The notes under the pieces: model-generated
Told to the model about the DNA's origin: nothing
Seen by the model: the letters and a program-made list of their open reading frames with translations, nothing else
Databases searched by the model: none
Origin: Natronosalvus hydrolyticus
GTDB lineage: Archaea; Halobacteriota; Halobacteria; Halobacteriales; Natrialbaceae
DNA length: 58,215 nucleotides
Assembly (NCBI GenBank): GCA_025517525.1
Contig: JAOPJZ010000022.1
Span: forward strand, 1 to 58,215
Reading direction: 5' to 3'
Made by a program: the position numbers and the translations under genes
Shown: one piece after another, positions 8,372 through 16,734 of the stretch
Position numbering within the stretch: the first letter of the stretch is position 1
Layout of the letters: each line of letters opens with the position of its first letter

Positions 8372-9061
8372 ATGCGATATCTCGAGACCTGGCTCGAGCA
8401 ACCGGAGTGGATGATGCACCCGATGCAATCGTTTATTCGTCGGACCGACGCCGTGCGCTACGAAGAACTGCTGGCGTGGACTGTCGACCCCGGCACCGAC
8501 CTCGAGTACGAACTGTTCTACGTCGACGGTGACCTCGAAGCGTATCGGCCAGTGCTGGAGCAGGTCGATTCCGTCCGTCGCCACACGATTACTCCGATCG
8601 ATGACGGTTCGTTTTACGTGTACGTTTGCCAGGAAACACGACCCGAAGACGCCGGCTGGCGCAACGCGTTTACCGACCGCGACCTCGTCGTCATCCCACC
8701 GGTTCGGTTCGATGACAGTGCACGAATGGGGCTCACGGTCGTCGGTTCGGACCCTGATTTACAGGGACTCCTCGAGGATATGCCCCAGGCCATCGACGTC
8801 GAAGTCGTCCAGATAGGTGACTTCGACCGCCGCGGGAGCACTATCGCCCGGCGACTGACCGATCGACAACTCGAGGCGATTGTGACTGCCTACGAGCGTG
8901 GGTACTACGACGTGCCGCGAAGCGGGACGCTGACAGACGTGGCCGATACCCTCCAGATAGCCGAAAGCAGCGCCTCAGTGACGCTTCGACGGGCTGAGTC
9001 GGTGCTCGTCGAAACGGCATTACGACAGTATGGCGTCCGGAAGGGATTGGAGGAACGATAG
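8372..9061 (+). CDS. Bat-type HTH-10 transcription regulator
   Basis: Regulator of 229 aa. An N-terminal bacterioopsin-activator-like sensory region (about 1-160) precedes the C-terminal HTH-10 domain: LTDRQLEAIVTAYERGYYDV, then TLTDVADTLQIAESSASVTL and LRRAESVLVE. HTH-10 proteins bind promoters in haloarchaea and often control neighbouring genes. It is divergent from the P450 gene, with 86 bases between the two starts, so control of the P450 is plausible. The start was set by the TATA box at 8340-8347; the longer upstream frame begins inside that box. Confidence 0.9.
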   Translation: MRYLETWLEQPEWMMHPMQSFIRRTDAVRYEELLAWTVDPGTDLEYELFYVDGDLEAYRPVLEQVDSVRRHTITPIDDGSFYVYVCQETRPEDAGWRNAFTDRDLVVIPPVRFDDSARMGLTVVGSDPDLQGLLEDMPQAIDVEVVQIGDFDRRGSTIARRLTDRQLEAIVTAYERGYYDVPRSGTLTDVADTLQIAESSASVTLRRAESVLVETALRQYGVRKGLEER

Positions 9062-9213
9062 CTGGGCACCCATATTGATAGTAATATTATAGCAATTTAC
9101 TACTGATTCAAGATTTTGATTGTACATAGACCGTAGTTACTTCGACTCCAGTACTAATGTGGATTCGATAAAAAGCGCTCGATCCGTCCCTGGCGACAAG
9201 CACGGAAAGACGC

Positions 9214-9852
9214 TCAACCGAACAACTGGCCGAATACGCCACGCTGCCCCCGTCGTAGTCGCTCGAGAAATGCCGACTTCCCGATATCGAGTTCAGCGGC
9301 TACCTCCGAAGCGGCCACGGCTTTCGGGATTTCGAAATATCCCATCTCGTAAGCCGTCTTGAGTGCTGCTTCCTGTGCGGGACTGATGTCCCATCGATGT
9401 GCAACAGCCTGATCGTCTTCGTCTCCCAGTGGATACATTCGCTGGAGAGTGACGCCAATAGTGTCACCGGCGGCCTCGAGCACGCCCTGGAGAACGTCAC
9501 GCCCCACGACGGCCCCGGTGTAGCGTTCATCACCGTCGACGTACTGTATCGAATCGACGAGAAATCCGACGTCGATCAGTTCGTGGACGACGCACGGTTC
9601 TCGGGACAGACAGCGAAAATTCTGGCGGTCGTTCGTCCGTGCGACGTGGAGATATCGAATCCGGTCATCGTCATCGAGTACGGCAGCGAGCCCCGAGTCG
9701 GCAGGGCCGCTGAACTGCAACAGCGTGTTCCCATCACGACGCCGTTGTGGGGGTTCGGCGTCGACCGTCAACCCCGTCGTCGCTGTCGCTTCTGCGAGCG
9801 GGCAACGGTCACCGCTCACGGCGAATTCGACGACGAGACATTCCTCGATCAT
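9214..9852 (-). CDS. Bat-type HTH-10 regulator divergent from paaABCD
   Basis: Regulator of 212 aa with a Bat-like sensory half (MIEECLVVEFAVSGDRCPLA onward) and a C-terminal HTH-10 domain (ISPAQEAALKTAYEMGYFEI, then AASEVAAELDIGKSAFLERL). The start at 9852 is supported by a TATA box 25-32 nt upstream. The frame continues about 55 codons further upstream, but those codons run across the promoter and into paaA. Only 85 bases separate it from the paaA ATG, so it is the obvious candidate regulator of the phenylacetate operon, perhaps sensing a phenylacetyl-CoA metabolite. That role is inferred from position. Confidence 0.88.
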   Translation of the reverse strand: MIEECLVVEFAVSGDRCPLAEATATTGLTVDAEPPQRRRDGNTLLQFSGPADSGLAAVLDDDDRIRYLHVARTNDRQNFRCLSREPCVVHELIDVGFLVDSIQYVDGDERYTGAVVGRDVLQGVLEAAGDTIGVTLQRMYPLGDEDDQAVAHRWDISPAQEAALKTAYEMGYFEIPKAVAASEVAAELDIGKSAFLERLRRGQRGVFGQLFG

Positions 9853-9876
9853 GGATGTGAAAAGGTGCCCCAGATG

Positions 9877-9884
9877 TTTATAAA
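9877..9884 (-). promoter_or_regulatory. Self-complementary TATA box between the Bat-type gene and paaA
   Basis: TTTATAAA reads the same on both strands. It lies 25-32 nt before the regulator ATG (9852) and 54 nt before the paaA ATG (9938). For the regulator this is a normal leaderless distance. For paaA it would imply a leader of about 25-30 nt if the same box is used. Confidence 0.5.
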
Positions 9885-9937
9885 TGCCGCCCATAGACGG
9901 GCTAACAGGTAGGCAGAGCGAACCCGAATAATTGTTC

Positions 9938-10879
9938 ATGGACCTCGAGACCGTCAAGGATCGTGCGGGTCCGCGGGCGTTTAGCCCCAAGCACGATCTG
10001 CCGGAAGAGTATCGCAAAGCCGCAACCCGAATGATCCAGTTTCACGCTAACTCGGAGATTATGGGCGCATATCTCGAGCGCCCGTTCATCCGACAGGCAC
10101 CCTCACTCGACCGAAAGCTGGCGTTTTCCGCGAAGGTACAGGACGAAATCGGCCACGGACAGTTGCTCTACCGGGCAGCCGAATCGCTTGGGATCAAAAC
10201 CCGCGACGAAATGCTCGACGAACTCGCCAACGGCGAGGGGAAGTTCCTCAACTGCTTCCACTATCCGATGGAGAGCTGGACCGAAACGCCGATGATCGGC
10301 TTTTTCGTCGACGGGGCCGCGATGCGCCGACAGGCAACCCTGAAAAAGGTCAGCTGGGAGCCGTACGCCCACGCCATGGACAAAATCTGCTTCGAGGAAG
10401 GGTTCCACGTCAAACATGGCGAAGACATTCTGCGCGAACTCGCCACTGGGTCGCGGAAAGAACAGGAGATGCTCCAGGAGGCGTTCGACGAGTGGTGGCC
10501 ACGAATCATCCAGTTCTTCGGCCCCACTGACGACAAAAGCACCCACCACGACTTCTCGAGCGAAGTCGGCCTCAAACTAATGAGCAACGACGAACTACGA
10601 AGCGCCTTCCTCACGGCGTACGTCCCCAAGGCAAAGAAATACGGCCTCGAGATTCCCGACGAGCCACGCATCGAAAAGCGCGACGACGGTACGTACAAAG
10701 TCGTCGAAGACGACCTCGACTGGGACGAGTTCTTCACCATCGCGAAGAACAACTCCGCGGGCAGCAAAGAACAGATCGGGAAACGCCACGACACCCAGGA
10801 AGCAGTCGAGTGGGTGCGCAGCGTCCTCGACGAGAACGAACGAACGACGACGGGTACCGCCCCGCAGGCGGCAGACTGA
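9938..10879 (+). CDS. paaA: 1,2-phenylacetyl-CoA epoxidase, catalytic subunit A
   Basis: Di-iron oxygenase subunit (313 aa) that epoxidises the aromatic ring of phenylacetyl-CoA. Iron ligands are in the two ferritin-like motifs: QDEIGHGQLLY (about residue 70) and CFEEGFHVKHGEDIL (about 155). It matches bacterial PaaA along its length (IQFHANSEIMGAYLERPFIR, NAPS-type region) and ends in an Ala/Thr tail. The ATG at 9938 precedes DLETVKDRAGPRAF; a TTG two codons earlier is unlikely. It is the first gene of paaABCD plus the zinc-ribbon gene, with 3 bases before paaB. Confidence 0.95.
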   Translation: MDLETVKDRAGPRAFSPKHDLPEEYRKAATRMIQFHANSEIMGAYLERPFIRQAPSLDRKLAFSAKVQDEIGHGQLLYRAAESLGIKTRDEMLDELANGEGKFLNCFHYPMESWTETPMIGFFVDGAAMRRQATLKKVSWEPYAHAMDKICFEEGFHVKHGEDILRELATGSRKEQEMLQEAFDEWWPRIIQFFGPTDDKSTHHDFSSEVGLKLMSNDELRSAFLTAYVPKAKKYGLEIPDEPRIEKRDDGTYKVVEDDLDWDEFFTIAKNNSAGSKEQIGKRHDTQEAVEWVRSVLDENERTTTGTAPQAAD

Positions 10880-10882
10880 ACC

Positions 10883-11221
10883 ATGATTTGGGAAGTTTTC
10901 AGACAGGAGAAATCGGGCGGCTACCACACCCACTGTGGGAACGTCCACGCACCGGACGCACAGATGGCGAAACTGTTCGCCGAGGTCCAACACGGTCGGC
11001 GAAAACCGACGAACAGCCTCTGGGTCGTTCCCCAGCAGGAAGTAGCCGAGGTCGACGCCGAGGAGGCGAACTTCGGCGGCACGACGGACAAGTCCTACCG
11101 GTGGGCGATGACGTACAACCGGGTTGACGAATCGTTTGCCGAAGAGGTTGCCGACTCCCAGCGCGAACAGGAGACGGCTGACCGCGAACGCGACGAGGTA
11201 ACCGCAGGTGGGAACCGATGA
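10883..11221 (+). CDS. paaB: Phenylacetyl-CoA epoxidase subunit PaaB
   Basis: Small structural subunit (112 aa) of the multicomponent epoxidase. It shows the conserved start MIWEVFRQEKSGGYHTHCGN, then VHAPDAQMAKLFAEVQHGRR and NSLWVVPQQEV. An acidic/basic tail of about 25 residues (DSQREQETADRERDEV) extends beyond the bacterial proteins (about 95 aa). The stop overlaps the paaC start by 4 bases (ATGA), indicating translational coupling. Confidence 0.93.
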   Translation: MIWEVFRQEKSGGYHTHCGNVHAPDAQMAKLFAEVQHGRRKPTNSLWVVPQQEVAEVDAEEANFGGTTDKSYRWAMTYNRVDESFAEEVADSQREQETADRERDEVTAGGNR

Positions 11222-12075
11222 GCGCCATCGAGCATCTTTCGGGCCCCGACGATCTCGAGGACGACGAACGAGAAGCCGTCGAAACCTTGCTCTATCGGCT
11301 GGCGGATGACGAGTTCGTCATCGCCGAACGCTACACCGAGTGGCAGGTTCGTTCCCCGACTCTCGAGTCGGACCTCGCGCTCTCGAACATCGCCCAGGAC
11401 GAACTGGGCCACGCCCGCCTGTGGTACGACCTCCTCGAGGACTTCGGCTATACGGAAGCCGAACTCCTCTGGGAGCGAGACCCCGAGGATTTCAGACACT
11501 CGACGATGGTCGAACTCCCCTTCGAGACGGGCGACTGGGCCGACGCAATCGTCCGGTCGTACCTCTACGACGAGGCCGAAGCGCTCAGACTCGAGGCCCT
11601 CGAGGACTCTTCGTACCCGCGAATCGTCGACCGTGTCGGCAAGGTGCTGGGCGAGGAAACCTATCATCGCGAACACGCGACGAACTGGCTCGAGCGACTG
11701 GCCGGGACCGACGACGGGCGAGAACAGGTGCAAAACGCAGTCGACCGCGTGTTTCCCCACGCACTCACCCTGTTCGAGCCGGTCGATCCGGACGTCGAGC
11801 GCCAAATCGACGAGTACGGAATCCGCACCCGGAGCCTCGACGAACTGGCCACCGATTGGCTCGACCGTGTCGTCCCGTTCCTCGAGTCCCAGGGCATCGA
11901 GACGCCGGTATCGAATTCGAGCGAGGTGACCACGGCTGACCTGCCGGACGTTCGCGGCCGTGATGGCACGCACACCGACGAGTGGTTCGACCTCTACGAC
12001 GAATTTACCCACACGTACCGCGAACTCGGCCGGGACCGCGCCGACCGGATTATGTCGGACCCGGACGATGCGTAA
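11218..12075 (+). CDS. paaC: Phenylacetyl-CoA epoxidase subunit PaaC
   Basis: Non-catalytic ferritin-like partner of PaaA (285 aa; bacterial forms are about 250). The helices LADDEFVIAERYTEWQVRSP, SNIAQDELGHARLWYDLL and GKVLGEETYHREHATNWL are typical of PaaC, which forms the heterodimer core that supports PaaA. It overlaps paaB by ATGA. The C-terminal 45 residues after TTADLPDVRGRDG resemble the lid region of the family. Confidence 0.93.
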   Translation: MSAIEHLSGPDDLEDDEREAVETLLYRLADDEFVIAERYTEWQVRSPTLESDLALSNIAQDELGHARLWYDLLEDFGYTEAELLWERDPEDFRHSTMVELPFETGDWADAIVRSYLYDEAEALRLEALEDSSYPRIVDRVGKVLGEETYHREHATNWLERLAGTDDGREQVQNAVDRVFPHALTLFEPVDPDVERQIDEYGIRTRSLDELATDWLDRVVPFLESQGIETPVSNSSEVTTADLPDVRGRDGTHTDEWFDLYDEFTHTYRELGRDRADRIMSDPDDA

Positions 12076-12123
12076 CTGTCCGGTCGCAAAACGAGTAACC
12101 GATACTGCAAACACACCGAAATC

Positions 12124-12678
12124 ATGACTGAAAAAACCCCCATCGGCGGCGAGAATCCAGGTTCATCTACCGAGGGAGAGAGTGACCGGCCTCCACGGAA
12201 TGACCCCTCGAGTGAACTCGCTGCCGACGTGAGCGACGAACGACACGATGTCGACGTGTCGTTCGATAGCGACGCGGAACAGACACCGTGTGCTTATACC
12301 CGGTACGTCGAGCGAGGTGACGTCGAGGGACTCCCGGCGACCGGTGAGGGAGCCGCGGGAATCGAGCGAGCCGTATGGGACGCACTCTACGCGGTTGAAG
12401 ACCCCGAAATGCCGGTCTCCATCGTCGACCTCGGGCTGATTTACGGCGTCGAACTCGAGGACCGAGACGATGGCGTCCACGTCAGGGTCATCATGACGCT
12501 CACCTACACTGGCTGTCCGGCCCGGAAAATGCTGAGCGACGAGGTTCGAGAGGCCGCAGCCTCCCCAGATGGGGTCGAATCTGCCGAACTCGAACTCGTC
12601 TGGAGTCCGTCGTGGTCGCTGGATATGGTTACCGAACAGGGCAAAGCTGACCTGCGAGAATTCGGCCTGAGTGTCTAA
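12124..12678 (+). CDS. paaD: PaaD-like Fe-S maturation factor, MIP18/DUF59 part
   Basis: Protein of 184 aa. After an acidic, low-complexity leader of about 80 residues comes a complete MIP18 (DUF59) domain: ALYAVEDPEMPVSIVDLGLI, then VIMTLTYTGCPARKMLSDEV with the conserved Cys, and VWSPSWSLDMVTEQGK. Bacterial PaaD adds a zinc-ribbon domain at its C-terminus. Here the protein stops before it and the ribbon is a separate gene one base downstream. PaaD is thought to assemble the Fe-S cluster of the epoxidase reductase. The ATG at 12124 follows a 48-base gap after paaC. Confidence 0.9.
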   Translation: MTEKTPIGGENPGSSTEGESDRPPRNDPSSELAADVSDERHDVDVSFDSDAEQTPCAYTRYVERGDVEGLPATGEGAAGIERAVWDALYAVEDPEMPVSIVDLGLIYGVELEDRDDGVHVRVIMTLTYTGCPARKMLSDEVREAAASPDGVESAELELVWSPSWSLDMVTEQGKADLREFGLSV

Positions 12679-12679
12679 C

Positions 12680-12850
12680 ATGCGACGAACAACCGATCCA
12701 AGCGTCGAAACCGGTGGCGACTCGAGCGGTGCCGAGTGTCCCTACTGTGGCTCGAGTGATACCGTCAGAGAGCATCCGAAGGGGCCCTCGCTGTGCCGGT
12801 CGATGCACTACTGCAACGGCTGTGAACAGCCGTTCGAGAAGTTCGAGTGA
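12680..12850 (+). CDS. Zinc-ribbon half of split PaaD
   Basis: A 56-aa protein starting one base after the paaD stop. Its cysteines are CPYC (20-23), Cys39 in GPSLCRSMHY, and CNGC (45-48), followed by EQPFEKFE. This is the pattern of the C-terminal domain of bacterial PaaD (CPxC, then TxCK-type, CxxC, PFDYF). It therefore supplies the domain that the upstream 184-aa protein lacks; together they would equal one full PaaD. The start is ATG at 12680 with about 19 residues of linker before the first Cys. The small size makes it easy to miss in automatic annotation. Confidence 0.88.
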   Translation: MRRTTDPSVETGGDSSGAECPYCGSSDTVREHPKGPSLCRSMHYCNGCEQPFEKFE

Positions 12851-12889
12851 AACAGTAGCCTTAGGACCCTTCATTCCCTAGCCAGGGGT

Positions 12890-13366
12890 GTGAATCGTCG
12901 GCACGTCCTCCAGTCAGCAGGTGTGGTGTCCCTCGGAGCCCTTGCAGGGTGTCTCGACGGCGTGAGAGAGCACTTTACCGGCAGTATCAGTACGAACGCG
13001 CCTATCGAAATATACAGTGCAGCAGAACGCTCGTACAACATCGCTCTCGAGGGGATCGACCCCGAATCCGGACGACAAACCTACGACCAGAGTTTCACCG
13101 TGAACCCGAACGAACGGGTTATTCCGCAGACTGCAGCACGGAACGGCCAACTCTTTCGAGTCACTCGGTTTGGACACGACGATCTGAGCGGACAGCCCGG
13201 AGCGGATCTGGTCGAACAGGGAATCGTCGAGCGTGACACACAGCAGATAGACATTCACATCACCGACGACGATCTGACCCTGACTATCTCGAGGTCGGAA
13301 ACTGAGACAAACAGCTCCGCAGACGGAGAAGAGCGGACCGACGGAGACTCCGCTTCCGTCGAGTGA
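12890..13366 (+). CDS. Tat-exported lipoprotein of unknown function
   Basis: Protein of 158 aa with a GTG start. The signal NRRHVLQSAGVVSLGALAGC has twin arginines and a lipobox (LAGC), so it should be exported folded by Tat and lipid-anchored outside. The mature part (about 135 aa) is mostly predicted strands, for example IEIYSAAERSYNIALEG and QIDIHITDDDLTLTI, and ends in an acidic tail. No family is recognised. It lies 39 bases after the zinc-ribbon gene on the same strand, so it may be read through from the paa operon, but nothing ties it functionally. Confidence 0.8.
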   Translation: MNRRHVLQSAGVVSLGALAGCLDGVREHFTGSISTNAPIEIYSAAERSYNIALEGIDPESGRQTYDQSFTVNPNERVIPQTAARNGQLFRVTRFGHDDLSGQPGADLVEQGIVERDTQQIDIHITDDDLTLTISRSETETNSSADGEERTDGDSASVE

Positions 13367-13460
13367 GCCACCGAATGCGCCCCCAAACCGCACCCGTTGG
13401 TTCGTGACCTGATTTTGCACATAGCGTTTCGATTCGGAGAGACGTTGCCCAACTCTTCGC

Positions 13461-15227
13461 CTACGGATACGGATGGAACGCTCGCTCGAGTCTGGGTTCG
13501 AAGCCCATCGATTCGGGAACCTCCTGCGCCCGGTCGCTGAAGTACGGGTCCCCCGTGAACAGCGGTTGGGCCTCCGGAACCACGACACGAACCGCTTCGA
13601 ACCCGATTCCCTCGACATCTCGAGTGGTCAGCCGAGCCGCATAGGGCGTCAATCCGGCATCGGTTGCCCGCGTGAGGAGTGCTTCGAGGCGATCTGCACC
13701 GGTTGGAACGGGGTCAGGGCCGACCGTCTCGGCGGCGACCGACGTTTCCACATCGACGAACTGACGGGCCTCGTCCGGAAACGAACCGTAGTGCCCGATT
13801 GCACCACCAGCTTCGTCGGCCCCCTCAGGGCCGAGACTCCGCAGTTCCATCCAGTTTTGCACGGCTTCCTCGAGCGCGCCCACGGCCGCCGCGGACGCAT
13901 CGAGTCCGGCAGCCGACCCGATGGCAAAGTGTGGCCAGGACTCGTCGTACTCGTCGGTTGGAACCTCGAGGTCGCGGTGAACGGCCACCGCGACGACTGG
14001 CACGTCGACGTCCATCGTACACAGCAGGGCCGTGGTCTCCAGTCCCTCGCTTCGAGCCCGTTTTCGAAGCGTCTCGAACGCATCAGCCTCGACCTCGAGG
14101 CCCAGCGGCTCGAACGTGGAGTACCACGATAGCATGGTGGCGTCGCGCTCGAGGACTTCCGTCAGCCCCGAACACAGGGCGTCGACGGTCGACGAGCCGA
14201 GACCCAGGCCGGTCGTAATCGAGGGGACGTGAGCCGTCCCCGGTTGTGGAAACTGCACCGCGGCAGCCGGAAGGTAGGTTCGGTCGCCAGTCTCGAGCGC
14301 TGTGGCCTCGACCCAGCGGATTTCTGTCTCCGGATCGTAGGTCGGAGAGTCTTCCTTTCTGGCGAGTGCCGTCGGTGAAACGGCGTTCGAGAGCTCACTC
14401 TCGCAGGCGTGAACGAAATCGCTATCTCGATAGGTGCCAGCACAATAGCGTTCGAGGCCCTCACCCACGGCTTTCATCAGGGCCCCGTTCCAGTCGGTAG
14501 CGACGCCCGCCGACTGTTGGGGTGCCTGCACGTCGCTGTAGGCCGAGGTGTCGGCCGTCGTCGCGAGGTAGTACGGTGCCGGGAACGACTCGAGTTCGCC
14601 GATGGACTCGATCAATCCGACGCGGTCGTCGATAGCGAGTTCGGCCCGGTCGACGGCCGCTTCGAGTGAGAGAGAGTCGTCGTCAGTGTGGTCGAGGGTC
14701 CGATCACGACCGCCATCTTCAGCCGGTTCCTGGCAGGAACAGCCGGGCACCGGGTGGAGCGTATGTCTCGCATAAGGCAGTTCGCGAACCTGTCCCAGAA
14801 TCGACGGCTCGTCGCCGCTAAACAGCCGAATGCACTCGCGGCCGGCAATCGCGCCGGCCAACCGCGCCGCGCTCCGGTTAGCACGGGGCCTTTCACCGGC
14901 GTTCGCGGTCGTCGAGGCCACGCGCGCCTCGAGACACTCGAAGCAACCACTCGCCGCCGACAGTCCGGAGACGGCCGCGTCGACGCCCTCGAGAGCGTGG
15001 CCACCGACGCCGCCGATTTCGACGGCGACCCAGGGTGTCTCCCCGGAGAGCGCCGCCTCGTTCGCTCGAGTGAAAGTCTCGGCACCGACGACGTCGCTCA
15101 CGACACCAAATCGGGCATCCGACAGGTCCGCAGGGCTGGCAGGGACGACCGAAATCGAGTCGATATCATCGAACGCGGCAATGACCGCCGCACGAACCGG
15201 ATCGTCTCCAACGACGTGTACGTCCAT
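13461..15227 (-). CDS. E1-like/YcaO fusion enzyme (TOMM cyclodehydratase type)
   Basis: Protein of 588 aa. The N-terminal part (1-200) is an E1/ThiF-like domain with a four-Cys zinc site: CFEC at 95-98 and CSC at 163-165. The YcaO ATP-binding domain follows, with its characteristic glutamate/arginine motifs GEGLERY (255-261), TEVLERDATM and ALEEAVQNW. The chain ends in HPYP, recalling the proline-rich end of azoline-forming YcaO enzymes. YcaO enzymes use ATP to activate a peptide backbone amide, making azolines, thioamides or amidines. No precursor peptide, TfuA or dehydrogenase is nearby, so the substrate is unknown. ATG at 15227 is chosen; a GTG 15 bases upstream is less likely. Confidence 0.88.
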   Translation of the reverse strand: MDVHVVGDDPVRAAVIAAFDDIDSISVVPASPADLSDARFGVVSDVVGAETFTRANEAALSGETPWVAVEIGGVGGHALEGVDAAVSGLSAASGCFECLEARVASTTANAGERPRANRSAARLAGAIAGRECIRLFSGDEPSILGQVRELPYARHTLHPVPGCSCQEPAEDGGRDRTLDHTDDDSLSLEAAVDRAELAIDDRVGLIESIGELESFPAPYYLATTADTSAYSDVQAPQQSAGVATDWNGALMKAVGEGLERYCAGTYRDSDFVHACESELSNAVSPTALARKEDSPTYDPETEIRWVEATALETGDRTYLPAAAVQFPQPGTAHVPSITTGLGLGSSTVDALCSGLTEVLERDATMLSWYSTFEPLGLEVEADAFETLRKRARSEGLETTALLCTMDVDVPVVAVAVHRDLEVPTDEYDESWPHFAIGSAAGLDASAAAVGALEEAVQNWMELRSLGPEGADEAGGAIGHYGSFPDEARQFVDVETSVAAETVGPDPVPTGADRLEALLTRATDAGLTPYAARLTTRDVEGIGFEAVRVVVPEAQPLFTGDPYFSDRAQEVPESMGFEPRLERAFHPYP

Positions 15228-15356
15228 ACTCGAGGCTCTCACGCAGAAGGCAAAAGCGCGGCGTTCGTCGGAGACCAGGAGTCTCCGTCAGGCGGCCAGT
15301 GCCGTCACTCGAGTTTCATCGACAGAGCTACCGACAAGTCTCGGTAATGAGGCCAG

Positions 15357-15803
15357 TCAGGAATCCTGGGCCGCCGCAGCGAGGTCCGTCAAGACTTCCT
15401 CGGCGTTCTCGACCGCGTGTGCCTTTTTCGCCGGATAGGCCTCCACTTTCGCGCGGAACGTGATGCCGTCGCCAAGGGCCACCTCACCACCGAACGCGGC
15501 CTGTTTGTCCAGTCGGAGGAACAGTTCACAGTTCTCGGTCACTCGATCGTCGAGTTCTTCGATGACGGTGTCGAACGCCTCGAGGTCGGTCAACTGGGAG
15601 AGGACGTGACGAACGTCATCAGCGTTCTCGACGCGCGCTGAGAGAACGAGAATCCGATCGCCGTAATGGCCCTCGCTCTCGACGCGTTCGATATCGAAGT
15701 CCTCGGGGAGAAAGCGTCGCAAGGCATCTTCGACTCGTTTTTCGTCCTCCGTGGCGTAACAGAACGTTCGCAAATCGACGTAATGAAGCGGTATCTGTGG
15801 CAT
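15357..15803 (-). CDS. RNA-binding protein, archaeal PF01877-like family
   Basis: Protein of 148 aa with two alpha/beta halves: HYVDLRTFCYATEDEKRVED, then FDIERVESEGHYGDRILVLS and NCELFLRLDKQAAFGGEVAL. This is the conserved archaeal family annotated as RNA-binding or exosome-subunit-like, often found beside RNA-processing genes. Its molecular role is not firmly known. It is on the same strand as the YcaO gene, 129 bases upstream of it, and 60 bases downstream of the small acidic protein, so the three may be co-transcribed. Confidence 0.82.
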   Translation of the reverse strand: MPQIPLHYVDLRTFCYATEDEKRVEDALRRFLPEDFDIERVESEGHYGDRILVLSARVENADDVRHVLSQLTDLEAFDTVIEELDDRVTENCELFLRLDKQAAFGGEVALGDGITFRAKVEAYPAKKAHAVENAEEVLTDLAAAAQDS

Positions 15804-15863
15804 CTGAGATTTCGGTATCGGGTATCGGCCACCGACCGTCGTGAAACGGCCAGTTAACGGGCC

Positions 15864-16076
15864 TTATTCTTCGTCGTCTTCGTCAGCCGACTCCGGTTCT
15901 GGGGCCGCCTCGAGTGCGTCCTCGGGAACACCGGCTTCCTGGCCGTCCTCGAAGCTGATGGTGTAGGTGACGTCGCCGAACATCGACTCCATCGTCTGAG
16001 TGATAGTCCCGGTTTCGCCGTCGAACTCGCTGTGTTTGTCGTGCAAGACGACCTGGTCGTCCTCGTCAAAGCTCAT
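15864..16076 (-). CDS. Small acidic SH3-like protein, haloarchaeal
   Basis: Protein of 70 aa, very acidic. The first 50 residues look like a KOW/SH3-type beta barrel (DDQVVLHDKHSEFDGETGTI, then YTISFEDGQEAGVPEDAL). The tail is a Glu/Asp run (PESADEDDEE). Related haloarchaeal proteins are annotated only as conserved hypothetical. The ATG at 16076 is preferred to a TTG six bases upstream. It is the first gene of the leftward group with the RNA-binding protein and YcaO enzyme. Confidence 0.75.
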   Translation of the reverse strand: MSFDEDDQVVLHDKHSEFDGETGTITQTMESMFGDVTYTISFEDGQEAGVPEDALEAAPEPESADEDDEE

Positions 16077-16263
16077 ACCCAACCTTCCCCACGCCCGGAT
16101 AAAAAGCCCGTGATTCGTCGATACAACACGATCATGGGTGTCAGAACGGACGGCGTTGTCAATCTACCGTCACAGATGGTCTCGAGTGTTGAGTAATCGA
16201 CCAACGTGAGAGTCACTCCAGTGCAGAATGCCGTTTTTGAGGCTGTGTGGTGGAGTGGGTGAT

Positions 16264-16719
16264 ATGGCCCGACGATCGAATCCGTTCGAAGACCTCGCAG
16301 AACTGGTCGACCGACTGAGCCAGGAGTTCGAAACTGCTGCTCGCTCGTGGAATCCCGACGATACCCGCGGCGGGTTCGGCTGGTCGCTCGAGGACCGCGA
16401 ACCCAGCATCGACCTTGCAGACCACGGCGACACGTTCGTCGTAACCGCTGACGTTCCGGGCTATGAAGCCGAGGACCTCGAGACTCGGCTCAGCAACGGT
16501 ACGTTACACATCAGGGGGACTCGGTCGGAGACGGACGAAACGACAGACGAGACATTCATCAGACGGGAACGAACGACCCAATCGTTCGACCGGCGCGTCT
16601 CGATTCCGGAACCGGTCGACAGCGACGCAGTGAGCGCTACGCTGAACAACGGCGTCTTGACCGTTCGCCTCGAAAAGGCAGAGCCGACAGTAGGGCAAGT
16701 CGGTATCGACATCGAGTGA
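16264..16719 (+). CDS. Hsp20 / alpha-crystallin family small heat shock protein
   Basis: ATP-independent chaperone of 151 aa. The alpha-crystallin domain runs from about residue 48 to 140: PSIDLADHGDTFVVTADVPG, then SNGTLHIRGTRSE and LNNGVLTVRLEK. The N-terminal region (FEDLAELVDRLSQEFETAA) is the usual variable oligomerisation part. The start ATG at 16264 (MARRSNPFED) is typical for the family; 12 extra upstream codons have unlike composition. It stands alone, converging with the DHH gene. Confidence 0.92.
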   Translation: MARRSNPFEDLAELVDRLSQEFETAARSWNPDDTRGGFGWSLEDREPSIDLADHGDTFVVTADVPGYEAEDLETRLSNGTLHIRGTRSETDETTDETFIRRERTTQSFDRRVSIPEPVDSDAVSATLNNGVLTVRLEKAEPTVGQVGIDIE

Positions 16720-16734
16720 ACCGGGTTGGTGACG

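Noticed and set aside
11095..12114. 339-codon open frame on the minus strand opposite paaC
   Set aside because: No motif, and it runs across the gaps between paaB, paaC and paaD.
15262..15300. Precursor peptide for the YcaO enzyme between 15228 and 15356
   Set aside because: No start codon with a plausible leader/core peptide; only a short GGAGAC/GTCTCC stem is present.
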